DNA from: Alphaproteobacteria bacterium
GTDB lineage: Bacteria > Pseudomonadota > Alphaproteobacteria > ATCC43930 > CGMCC-115725
Reading direction: 5' to 3'
Assembly: GCA_019241915.1 (NCBI GenBank)
Contig: JAFAWI010000318.1
Coordinates: 1-9,873 of the forward strand
DNA: 9,873 bases
Both the position numbers and the translations under genes were made by a program. Below are positions 1 through 7,340 of the stretch, one piece after another (position 1 is the stretch's first letter; every line of letters starts with the position of its first letter). The notes below the pieces were generated by a model. It saw only the letters and a program-made list of their open reading frames with translations, ran no database searches and had not been told where the DNA came from.

Positions 1-1
1 C

Positions 2-715
2 ACGGCCGATGAGGCGATGCACGCCGAGCTCGCCGATATCTGGCGCGATGTCGACCGCGACGAGAGCATCAACGTCGCGATCCTCGCCGGCGCCGGCAAG
101 GTGTTCTCGGCCGGCGGCGACTTCAACATGATCAGGAGCGCCACCGAGGACTTCAACGCGCGCGCCCGCCAGTGGAAAGAGGCGCGCGAGATGGTCTACG
201 GCGTCATCAACTGCAACAAGCCGGTCGTCAGCGCGATGCGCGGAGTCGCAGTCGGGGCCGGTCTTGTTTGCGGCATCCTCGCCGACGTGTCGATCGCGAC
301 CAAGGATTGCCGTATCATCGACGGCCACACCCGGCTCGGCGTCGCCGCCGGCGACCACGCCGCCATCGTCTGGCCGCTGCTCTGCGGCCTCGCCAAGGCG
401 AAATACTACCTGCTGACCTGCGACCAGATCCTCGGCGAGGAAGCCGAACGCATTGGCCTTATCACCTTTGCGGTCGACGAGGACCAACTCGAGGCCAAGT
501 CGATCGACGTCGCGACAAGACTTGCCGAGGGCGCCCAAAGCGCGATCCGCTGGACCAAGAACGCGCTCAACAACTGGCTGCGCGCGATGGGACCGACTTT
601 CGATGCCTCGCTGGCGCTCGAATTCTTCGGGTTTGGCGGCCCCGACGTCAAAGAGGGCCTCGCCTCGCACCTCGAAAAGCGCAAGCCCGATTTCCCGCCC
701 GCCGCGCCGATCTGA
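2..715 (+). CDS. Crotonase-superfamily (enoyl-CoA hydratase/isomerase-like) protein, 5' truncated
   Basis: This is the C-terminal part of a cytoplasmic crotonase-fold enzyme acting on an acyl-CoA thioester. The frame is open to the left edge; codons 2-16 read TADEA before the first ATG at 17, as in crotonases just after the N-terminal LNRP-type strand, so the true start lies outside the window. FSAGGDF (from base 104) and the GVAVGAGL stretch (from about 241) are the two segments that form the CoA-thioester oxyanion hole. The positions that hold the two catalytic glutamates in classical enoyl-CoA hydratase appear by hand alignment to be His (codon 326-328) and Tyr (404-406), with a GDH motif nearby. 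Simple crotonyl-CoA hydration is therefore doubtful; isomerase, hydrolase or lyase chemistry is possible. It ends with TGA at 713-715. Family assignment is sure; the reaction and substrate are unknown. No link to the box genes 5 kb away is visible. Confidence 0.9.
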   Translation, partial: TADEAMHAELADIWRDVDRDESINVAILAGAGKVFSAGGDFNMIRSATEDFNARARQWKEAREMVYGVINCNKPVVSAMRGVAVGAGLVCGILADVSIATKDCRIIDGHTRLGVAAGDHAAIVWPLLCGLAKAKYYLLTCDQILGEEAERIGLITFAVDEDQLEAKSIDVATRLAEGAQSAIRWTKNALNNWLRAMGPTFDASLALEFFGFGGPDVKEGLASHLEKRKPDFPPAAPI

Positions 716-868
716 CGTCGCGGCTTGATGCCCGGGGCTCGCGGTCACCCCAAAATTGCCAAAATTCGAGTGTATAAGATGCTCGCTGCCGGCGATCCGG
801 GCCGCGGTCGGCACCCGAAGCGATCTGGCAACAAACCGGCGTTAACGCGCCACCGCAGGGATCGGTTC

Positions 869-947
869 GCCTCCTGTTAATGCGGGGCGCGCCTCCTGTT
901 ACTGACGTGGATAACAGGAGGTGAACAGGAGGATAGCCTCCTGTTAA
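869..947. promoter_or_regulatory. Five-copy CCTCCTGTTA motif array (putative operator or RNA structure)
   Basis: Copies of the motif lie at 870-879 and 892-901 (forward), 912-921 and 923-932 (inverted; the second reads GAACAGGAGG) and 937-946 (forward). Successive copies start 22, 20, 11 and 14 bases apart, so several are near whole helical turns. Copies 2 and 3 form a perfect 10-bp inverted repeat around a 10-base spacer (902-911). Copies 4 and 5 form a perfect 9-bp inverted repeat around the 4-base spacer ATAG (933-936). The array lies 91 bases upstream of the LLM start codon. This geometry fits cooperative binding by a dimeric repressor or activator. The RNA could also fold into two hairpins. 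I do not recognise the cognate regulator. Confidence 0.65.
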
Positions 948-1026
948 TTGAGACAAAGGCGAGCAGCCGCTCGATTCGATTTGACGCGGCCAGGTGCTGG
1001 CCCGAACCTTGGTCGACCCAGGCTGC

Positions 1027-1033
1027 GGGAGGA
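1027..1033 (+). promoter_or_regulatory. Ribosome-binding site GGGAGGA of the LLM gene
   Basis: A strong Shine-Dalgarno sequence ends four bases before the ATG at 1038. It decides this start over the in-frame upstream codon at 948. GGAGG at 1028-1032 is also complementary to the CCTCC core of three of the upstream repeats. Confidence 0.85.
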
Positions 1034-1037
1034 CACC

Positions 1038-2189
1038 ATGAAAGTCGGCATCGCGCTCAACATGCTGTGCCAGGACGGCCGCTCGGACGCCTCGGTGGTC
1101 GGCGAGCATCTGGCGATGGGCGACCTCGCCGAGCCGCTCGGCTTCGACAGCCTGTTCGCGCTGGAGCACCATTTCACCGGCTATGCGATGTCGCCGGCGC
1201 CGATCCAGTTGCTCGCATATTACGCCGGGCGCACGAAACGCATCCAGCTCGGCACCGCGGTGATCGTGCTGCCGTGGCACGACCCGGTGCGCGTCGCCGA
1301 GCAGATCGCGCTGCTCGACATAATGTGCGGCGGGCGCTGCCTGTTCGGCTTTGGCCGCGGCGCGGCGAGCGTCGAGTACGAAGGCTTCCGCATCCCGATG
1401 GGCGAGGCGCGGCCGCGGTTTGTCGAGGCCGCCGGCATCGTCGTCAAGGCGCTCGCCAACGACACCTTCGAGCACCAGGGCGAGTTCTTCCAGATCCCGC
1501 GCACCGCGATCCGCCCGCGCGCGATCTCGCACCCCGAGCGGCGCTTCTACGCCTCGGCGGTCAGCCCCGACTCGGCCGAAATCATGGCCAAGCTCGGCTT
1601 TGGCGTCTTGATGGTGATGCAGAACGAGTGGCCCAAAGCCGCCGAGGACATCGCCCGCTACCGCGAGATCGCGACCGCCGCCGGGCACACGCCGCGCCCG
1701 CCGATCATCCTCACCAATGTCTGCTGCGCCGAAAGCCGCGCCGAGGCGCAGGAGCGCGCGTTCAAATATCTCGGCCTCAAGTGGCAGTCGATCGACGACC
1801 ACTACCATTTCTCGGACGGCCATCTCTCGACCGTCAGAGGCTACGAGAGCTACGGCAAGATGGCCAAGACCTACGCCAAGATCAACGAGAGCGCCGAGAC
1901 CAGGAAAAAGGCGACCGACTTTTACGTGTCGATCCAGATCGTCGGCACGCCCGGCGACTGTCTCGACCAGATCGCCGAACTGCAGCGCTGCACGGGCATG
2001 GACCACCTCGTCACCGAATTCTCGTTCGGCGGCCTGCCGCACGAGGAGGCCGAAATCAATATGCGCCGCTTCGCCGACCGTGTGCTGCCGACCCTGCAAC
2101 GCGACCCCGCCTTCGCCGCCGGCGAGATCGCCAGCCGCACGATCCTGCCCGACGCGGTCGCCAAGGAGCGTCTGTTCGCCCCGGCGTAG
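1038..2189 (+). CDS. LLM-class flavin-dependent oxidoreductase (bacterial luciferase-like monooxygenase)
   Basis: This 383-aa protein belongs to the luciferase-like monooxygenase superfamily. These are TIM-barrel enzymes using reduced FMN or F420, often in two-component systems with a separate flavin reductase, to oxygenate or oxidise organic substrates. It starts with the typical first strand MKVGIALN and has EHHF at residues 43-46, a motif of the luciferase-alpha-like group. The LGTAVIVLPWHDPVRVAEQI segment (71-90) followed by GGRCLFGFGRG (98-108) forms the conserved flavin/substrate-side barrel strands. Length fits the family (about 330-400 aa), so it looks intact. The start is set by GGGAGGA four bases upstream. 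It is preceded by the five-copy motif array, which probably regulates it, and it converges on the LysR gene with a 14-base gap. No flavin reductase is visible in the window. The substrate and the cofactor choice (FMN or F420) cannot be read from the sequence. Confidence 0.9.
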   Translation: MKVGIALNMLCQDGRSDASVVGEHLAMGDLAEPLGFDSLFALEHHFTGYAMSPAPIQLLAYYAGRTKRIQLGTAVIVLPWHDPVRVAEQIALLDIMCGGRCLFGFGRGAASVEYEGFRIPMGEARPRFVEAAGIVVKALANDTFEHQGEFFQIPRTAIRPRAISHPERRFYASAVSPDSAEIMAKLGFGVLMVMQNEWPKAAEDIARYREIATAAGHTPRPPIILTNVCCAESRAEAQERAFKYLGLKWQSIDDHYHFSDGHLSTVRGYESYGKMAKTYAKINESAETRKKATDFYVSIQIVGTPGDCLDQIAELQRCTGMDHLVTEFSFGGLPHEEAEINMRRFADRVLPTLQRDPAFAAGEIASRTILPDAVAKERLFAPA

Positions 2190-2203
2190 CGAGCGGCAGC
2201 CGG

Positions 2204-3073
2204 TTAAGCGGCTCCGGCGAGCACGTCGCGGTGCTCGGCAAAGACCGCCTTCATCCAGTCGATCGCCGCGCGCACGCACGGGGCGCGGCGCAGGTCGCGG
2301 TGGACGATCATCCAGTATTCGGCGGCAAGTTCGGCGATCGGCGCGCCCAGCCGTTCGAGCAGCGGATGGCTGTCGCCGACATAGCACGGCAATTCGCCGC
2401 GGCCGGTGCCGGCGCGGATGGCTTCGACCCGCATCAGCATCGACGAGGCGCGGCAAGCCACGGGCATTGCGGTGTTCTCGATCTGCCGCTCGACCCAGCG
2501 CGCCGTTGGCCAATGCGCCTGCTCCTCGGGGTAGCCGACCCAGGCGGCGGCTTCGGCGCTGCGGCGCCGGTAAACCGCGACGGCGAAGGTGCCGAGCTTG
2601 GCGACGTAATAGTCGCCGCTTTCAGGCGGCTCGTGCCGCAATGCCATATCGGCCTGGCGCCGCAACAGGTTGGCCTGGCCGCGCAGCTCGTCGACCAGCT
2701 CTACGGTAATCCCCGATGGCAAGATCGCCCTTGTCGATCCCGCGAGGCAGCGCGCGACAAAGCCGCCGGCGCACTCCCCGGTGGCGACCCGCACCGTGCC
2801 GCTCAAGGATGGCGATGCCGCCGCGCGCCGCCGCTCCAGCACCAGCATCGCCCGTTCGGCGTCTTCGGCCGCCGGAAGCAACCGTTCGCCGGCGGCATTG
2901 AGGCGGACGCCCTCGGGCAGCCGGTCAAACAGCGGCTGGCCGCCAAAACCCGCCTCGAAGGTCGCCAAACGGCGCGCAATGGTCGGCTGGCTCAGCCGCA
3001 GCGCCCGCCCGGCGGCCCGCATCGAGCCTTCGCGCGCGATCGCGAGAAACACGCGCACCCCGTCCCAGTCCAT
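2204..3073 (-). CDS. LysR-family transcriptional regulator
   Basis: This is a 289-aa cytoplasmic DNA-binding regulator. Residues 1-60 form the winged helix-turn-helix: MDWDGVRVFLAIAREGS, then AAGRALRLSQPTIARRLATFE, then LFDR and GVRLNAAGERLLP, all hallmark LysR features. The remainder is the LysR substrate-binding domain, about the usual length. I chose the ATG at 3073 because LysR proteins normally begin within a few residues of this motif and a GGGA element sits just upstream. Longer in-frame starts (ATG at 3160, GTG at 3184) would add a Pro/Ala/Arg-rich tail of 29-37 residues and cannot be excluded. It diverges from the bicupin gene, the classic arrangement for a LysR protein controlling its neighbour, so the two cupin genes are the likeliest target. 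It converges on the LLM gene, which could also be a target. The inducer is unknown. Confidence 0.92.
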   Translation of the reverse strand: MDWDGVRVFLAIAREGSMRAAGRALRLSQPTIARRLATFEAGFGGQPLFDRLPEGVRLNAAGERLLPAAEDAERAMLVLERRRAAASPSLSGTVRVATGECAGGFVARCLAGSTRAILPSGITVELVDELRGQANLLRRQADMALRHEPPESGDYYVAKLGTFAVAVYRRRSAEAAAWVGYPEEQAHWPTARWVERQIENTAMPVACRASSMLMRVEAIRAGTGRGELPCYVGDSHPLLERLGAPIAELAAEYWMIVHRDLRRAPCVRAAIDWMKAVFAEHRDVLAGAA

Positions 3074-3276
3074 CGTCCCGCGTTTCGCCAAAGGCGGGCG
3101 CGCCACCGGCGCGGGTCGCGCCTCGTTGCTTGCCGTCGCTGATCCGTCGAGCGCAGCCATCTTCGTCCGCTCAGGCAGTGCCACGGAAACATATCACTGC
3201 TCACCAGAATCGGGGAGCGATGCAATCAAATTGTGCCGCTAACCTGGGCGAAGATCACGGATCACGGGAGAGGGCA
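3074..3276. promoter_or_regulatory. Divergent LysR/bicupin intergenic region
   Basis: These 203 bases (fewer if the regulator starts further upstream) separate two divergent genes and should hold both promoters and any LysR site. Visible short structures are a tandem GATCACG-GATCACG at 3253-3266 and an imperfect dyad GCAAT-CAA-ATTGTGC at 3222-3236. Neither gives a clean T-N11-A LysR box, and no clear -35/-10 pair stands out. The bicupin ribosome-binding site GGGAGAGGG lies at 3266-3274. Confidence 0.4.
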
Positions 3277-4131
3277 ATGGAGAGCCGAACACCCCGCATC
3301 ATCGCTCTCGACGCCGAAGCGGCAAAGCTCACGATGTTCCAGGGCCGGACGCCGGAAACCACATTCACCGAGCGCCGCGCCCGCGGCAGCGCAGCCAATT
3401 TGGGCCGCTACCGCGACGGGATGCTGCTCCTCGCGAAGTCGGTGGGGAAAAGCCATTGGGAAACGCATGCCGAGGACGAGCTGCTTTACGTTCTCGACGG
3501 CCAGATGGCGGTGGATGTCCTGGAACGCGGCGGGCCGCGCACGTTGGCGGTCGGCGCCGGCATGATCGCCATCGTCCCGGCCGGCGCATGGCACCGCGTC
3601 TCCTCCGCCGAAGGCATGTCGGTCTTCAGCGCGACCATGCCGGGCGACCATATCGAGCACGATGTCGCCGATCCGCGGACGGTCGAGCACAAGTCGCCGG
3701 TCGAGGCGGCGGGCATCAGTCAGCCCGTCGTCGATCTCGCCGCTGAGTTTGCGAAGCTGACGATGTTCCGTCGCACCCCCGAAGCGACGGCAGCCGACCG
3801 CAAGGGCAGCGTCGCGCGACTGGCGACCTATCGCGACGGGCTGCTGTTGGCGATCAAGGCCTCGGGAAAAGACCATTGGGAGCGGCATTTCACCGGCGAT
3901 GAGCTCATTCACGTTCTCGACGGTGCTGCCACCCTGGAGATGGTGTGCGACGACGGGCCGCCGCGCTCATTCGCGCTCAATGCCGGAACGACCGCCGTCG
4001 TTCCCCAGAATGCGTGGCACCGCTTTCATTCGCCGGATGGCTTCACGCAGATCGCGGTGACGCCCTTTCCCGGTGAGACCGTCGAGCGCGATGTCGACGA
4101 CCCTCGGATGGCGACGCGCCAGCCCGAATAA
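3277..4131 (+). CDS. Bicupin (two tandem cupin domains), function unknown
   Basis: This 284-aa protein is made of two homologous cupin beta-barrels, about residues 15-135 and 155-278. The repeat is obvious: AKLTMF opens both, HWETHAEDELLYVLDG (60-75) matches HWERHFTGDELIHVLDG (200-216), and VPAGAWHR matches VPQNAWHR. Cupin motif 1 normally has HxH(x)3-4E(x)6G; here both domains have ExH (E62/H64/E68 and E202/H204/E209). The motif 2 histidines (H106, H248) are kept. Three of four usual metal ligands are thus present, with Glu replacing the first His. There is no signal peptide, so it is cytoplasmic. The start is supported by GGGAGAGGG just upstream; the open frame further 5' lacks cupin-like sequence. 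It lies 25 bases before a second cupin gene (probable operon) and diverges from the LysR regulator. Cupins include dioxygenases, isomerases and sensors; no specific reaction can be assigned. Confidence 0.85.
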   Translation: MESRTPRIIALDAEAAKLTMFQGRTPETTFTERRARGSAANLGRYRDGMLLLAKSVGKSHWETHAEDELLYVLDGQMAVDVLERGGPRTLAVGAGMIAIVPAGAWHRVSSAEGMSVFSATMPGDHIEHDVADPRTVEHKSPVEAAGISQPVVDLAAEFAKLTMFRRTPEATAADRKGSVARLATYRDGLLLAIKASGKDHWERHFTGDELIHVLDGAATLEMVCDDGPPRSFALNAGTTAVVPQNAWHRFHSPDGFTQIAVTPFPGETVERDVDDPRMATRQPE

Positions 4132-4156
4132 CGCCCGACCAAGCGGGAGACTGCAA

Positions 4157-4615
4157 ATGACCTCACCCAACGGGTTTGTCGTACCGGCTGGCGGCGGCAA
4201 GCGCCTGAATTCCTCCAGCACCGGACGCTTCTTCGACTTGAAGCTGTTGGGCGGCGAGACTGGCGAAAGCGTCATGTTGTTCGAGGAAACCCTGCCGCCC
4301 GGTACCCTCAGCACCTACCACCTGCACCGCGACAGTGACGAGGTCGCCTGGGTCCTCGAAGGCGAGATCACCTTCAAGATCGGCGATGAGGTGACGACGG
4401 GCGGGCCCGGTGCCTGCGCCTTCATGCCGCGCAACGTGCCGCACGCTTGGAAGAACACAGGCACCGGGCCCGGTCGTGTCGTCTTTGTTTACACGCCGGC
4501 CGCGGCCGGCGGCGTCATCGAGGCTCTGTCCGATCGCCGTCCGGCGAACGAGGCGGAACACCAGGCGCTGCTCGAACGCCACGGCTGGCAAATCATCGGG
4601 GTAAACCCGCTCTGA
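4157..4615 (+). CDS. Single-domain cupin protein
   Basis: This 152-aa single beta-barrel cupin has the full metal-binding set. Motif 1 is HLHRDSDEVAWVLEG, giving H55, H57 and E62; motif 2 is PRNVPHAWKN, giving H96 and N100. A bound divalent metal (Fe, Mn, Ni or Zn) and a small-molecule dioxygenase, isomerase or binding role are plausible; the family resembles quercetin-dioxygenase-like small cupins. The ATG at 4157 follows GCGGGAGA and lies 25 bases after the bicupin stop, so the two are probably co-transcribed under the divergent LysR gene. An in-frame ATG at 4073, inside the bicupin gene, would add 28 residues without homologous character. The gene converges on the esterase gene (26-base gap). 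No obvious terminator is visible between them. The substrate is unknown. Confidence 0.85.
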   Translation: MTSPNGFVVPAGGGKRLNSSSTGRFFDLKLLGGETGESVMLFEETLPPGTLSTYHLHRDSDEVAWVLEGEITFKIGDEVTTGGPGACAFMPRNVPHAWKNTGTGPGRVVFVYTPAAAGGVIEALSDRRPANEAEHQALLERHGWQIIGVNPL

Positions 4616-4641
4616 CCGCGCCGGCGTCGGCGCCTTGCAGC

Positions 4642-5592
4642 TCAGGCAAACGCCCGCTTGAACGCCGCCCACACCGCACGCTGCGCGTTCAGCGCGTCGT
4701 CGACCGCCGGCATCATGCCGAAGAAGGCGTGGATCATCCCGGCATATTCGTGCCGCTCGACCGGGACGCCGGCGGCCTTAAGCCGCTCGCCGTACGCCAG
4801 GCCTTCGTCGTGCAGTACATCGCATTCGGCGGCGATGACGATCGCCGGCGCCACGCCTTCAAGGCTCGGCACCAGCAGCGGCGAGGCGCGCCAATCGGCG
4901 GCGTCGGCGTCGCTGCGCAGGTAGTGGTCGCGGAACCAGCGCATGGCATCGGCGGTCAAGATTCCGCAGCCGGTGGCGAAGGTCCGATAGCTCTCGCTGC
5001 CCATCCGGTAGTCGGCGACCGGATAGACCAGCGACTGCAGCCGCAGTTTGGGCGCGCCGTTGTCGCGTGCCATGATCGCGACCACCGCCGCCAGGTTGGC
5101 GCCGGCGCTGTCGCCGTGCACGCCGATGCGCTCAGGGTCGGCACCGAGGCCGGCGGCGTTGGCGTGGGTCCATTCGAGCGCCGCCCAGGAATCCTCGACC
5201 GCCGCCGGAAAGCGGTGCTCCGGCCCCATGCGGTAATCGACCGAGACCACCACCGCCTGGGCGCCGCCGCACAGGTTGCGGGCGACAAGGTCGTGCGTGT
5301 CGAGACTGCCGATCACGTGCCCGCCGCCATGGTAATAGACGATCGCCGGCCGCGCCTGCTCTCCCTGGCCCACTCCCGGCGGCCAATAGATCCGTACCGG
5401 GATATCGCCCGCCGGTCCCGGGATCGCGCGGTTCTCGACCCGCGCCACGGGCAGCGTCTCGGCCTTGCGCGAGGCCGCCGTCGCCTCCATCTGCGCGCGC
5501 GCCTCGGCGGCGGTCATCGCCTCGATCGGCCGCAGGTTGAGCGTCGCCATCGTCTCCAGGACTTTCTCGATTTGCGGGTGCAGGTTCGGCAT
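4642..5592 (-). CDS. Alpha/beta-hydrolase, HSL family (family IV esterase/lipase)
   Basis: This 316-aa predicted carboxylesterase belongs to the hormone-sensitive-lipase branch of the alpha/beta-hydrolase fold. The oxyanion-hole motif HGGG is at 88-91 and the nucleophile elbow GDSAG at 160-164 (Ser162). The acid is probably Asp258 in ECDVLHDEG and the base His288 in GMIHAFF. DYRMGPEHRFPAAVED (119-134) is another family IV signature. Residues 1-60 form the usual cap helices, and length fits intact family members. There is no signal peptide, so it is likely cytoplasmic, acting on short-chain or aryl esters. It diverges from the benzoate-CoA ligase gene (94-base gap) and converges on the cupin genes. 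An inferred role is hydrolysis of an aromatic or benzoate ester to supply free acid, but only position suggests this. The Shine-Dalgarno upstream of the ATG is weak. Confidence 0.93.
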   Translation of the reverse strand: MPNLHPQIEKVLETMATLNLRPIEAMTAAEARAQMEATAASRKAETLPVARVENRAIPGPAGDIPVRIYWPPGVGQGEQARPAIVYYHGGGHVIGSLDTHDLVARNLCGGAQAVVVSVDYRMGPEHRFPAAVEDSWAALEWTHANAAGLGADPERIGVHGDSAGANLAAVVAIMARDNGAPKLRLQSLVYPVADYRMGSESYRTFATGCGILTADAMRWFRDHYLRSDADAADWRASPLLVPSLEGVAPAIVIAAECDVLHDEGLAYGERLKAAGVPVERHEYAGMIHAFFGMMPAVDDALNAQRAVWAAFKRAFA

Positions 5593-5686
5593 CGCATTGT
5601 CCGGTCAAGTGGCGCCAAATTGCGCTATAGTTTGCCTGCGCCGCCGCCAAGTTGATAGTGGCCCGCGGCGGAATCGGGAGGCCGGG
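5593..5686 (+). promoter_or_regulatory. Divergent esterase/benzoate-CoA ligase intergenic region with possible promoter
   Basis: This region must contain the promoters for both genes. On + a TATAGT hexamer at 5626-5631, in a locally A/T-richer patch, is a fair -10 box about 55 bases before the ligase start. The hexamer 17 bases upstream (GGTCAA) is a poor -35, so the promoter may need an activator. On - the same bases read TTGACC, a good -35 hexamer, but a matching -10 would fall inside the esterase start. I see no clear operator dyad. The ligase ribosome-binding site GGGAGG is at 5676-5681 and decides its GTG start. Confidence 0.35.
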
Positions 5687-7225
<1,539 letters not shown>

Positions 7226-7233
7226 CCGGGAAA

Positions 7234-7334
7234 CCCCTCACCCTTCCCAGCGCTGACGCGATGGGCCCCTTCCCTCTCCCGCATGCGGGACAGGGTGGAT
7301 CGCGGCGGCGTCGCCGACGCGAGACGGGTGAGGG
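7234..7334. repeat. Intergenic palindromic repeat element (REP-like) before boxC
   Basis: A nested palindrome fills the ligase-boxC junction. The outer arms CCCTCACCC (7235-7243) and GGGTGAGGG (7326-7334) are a perfect 9-bp inverted repeat. Inside, CCCT-C-TCCCGC (7272-7282) pairs with GCGGGA-C-AGGG (7285-7295) around AT, with a single C/C mismatch. This layout (CCCCTCACCC... CCCTCTCCCGC..GCGGGA..AGGG ...GGGTGAGGG) resembles dispersed intergenic repeats I know from alphaproteobacterial genomes. Only one copy is in this window, so its repetitive nature is recalled, not shown here. The right arm supplies GAGG seven bases before the boxC ATG. Confidence 0.7.
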
Positions 7335-7340
7335 TTGAGA

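Larger units (their letters stand above)
716..1037. other. 322-base non-coding region between crotonase-like gene and LLM gene
   Basis: I see no convincing gene here. An open frame in phase with the LLM gene extends upstream to 948, but the added residues are Arg/Gly/Pro-rich and not family-like. The left part has a locally A/T-rich patch with CCAAAATT repeated at 750-757 and 759-766, followed by TATAAG at 773-778. That could be a -10 element, but no -35 box is suitably spaced. The right part holds the five-copy motif array described separately and the LLM ribosome-binding site at 1027-1033. The LLM promoter probably lies in this region, but its position is not resolved. Confidence 0.6.

Noticed and set aside
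750..778. Promoter made of the CCAAAATT repeat, TTGCCA (756-761) and TATAAG (773-778)
   Set aside because: The -35/-10 spacing would be only 11 bases, far from the usual 16-18.
869..947. CRISPR array
   Set aside because: The repeats are only 10 bp, in mixed orientation, with spacers of 1-12 bases; no cas genes are present.
648..2513. Long open frame on - (621 codons) across the LLM gene
   Set aside because: It is antisense to a clear family member, has Arg/Gly/Asp-rich low-complexity composition, and reflects high GC at third codon positions.
1067..3142. Long open frame on + (691 codons) over the LLM and LysR genes
   Set aside because: It is a frame-shifted shadow with very high Arg/Ala/Pro content and no recognisable domain.
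3074..3184. N-terminally extended LysR starting at GTG 3184 or ATG 3160
   Set aside because: The extra residues are not LysR-like and the helix-turn-helix start fits ATG 3073. A leaderless GTG start just after a TATGTT on - is possible but weak.
3222..3266. LysR operator from the GCAAT/ATTGTGC dyad or the GATCACG tandem
   Set aside because: Neither gives a clean T-N11-A palindrome; short repeats of this size are expected by chance.
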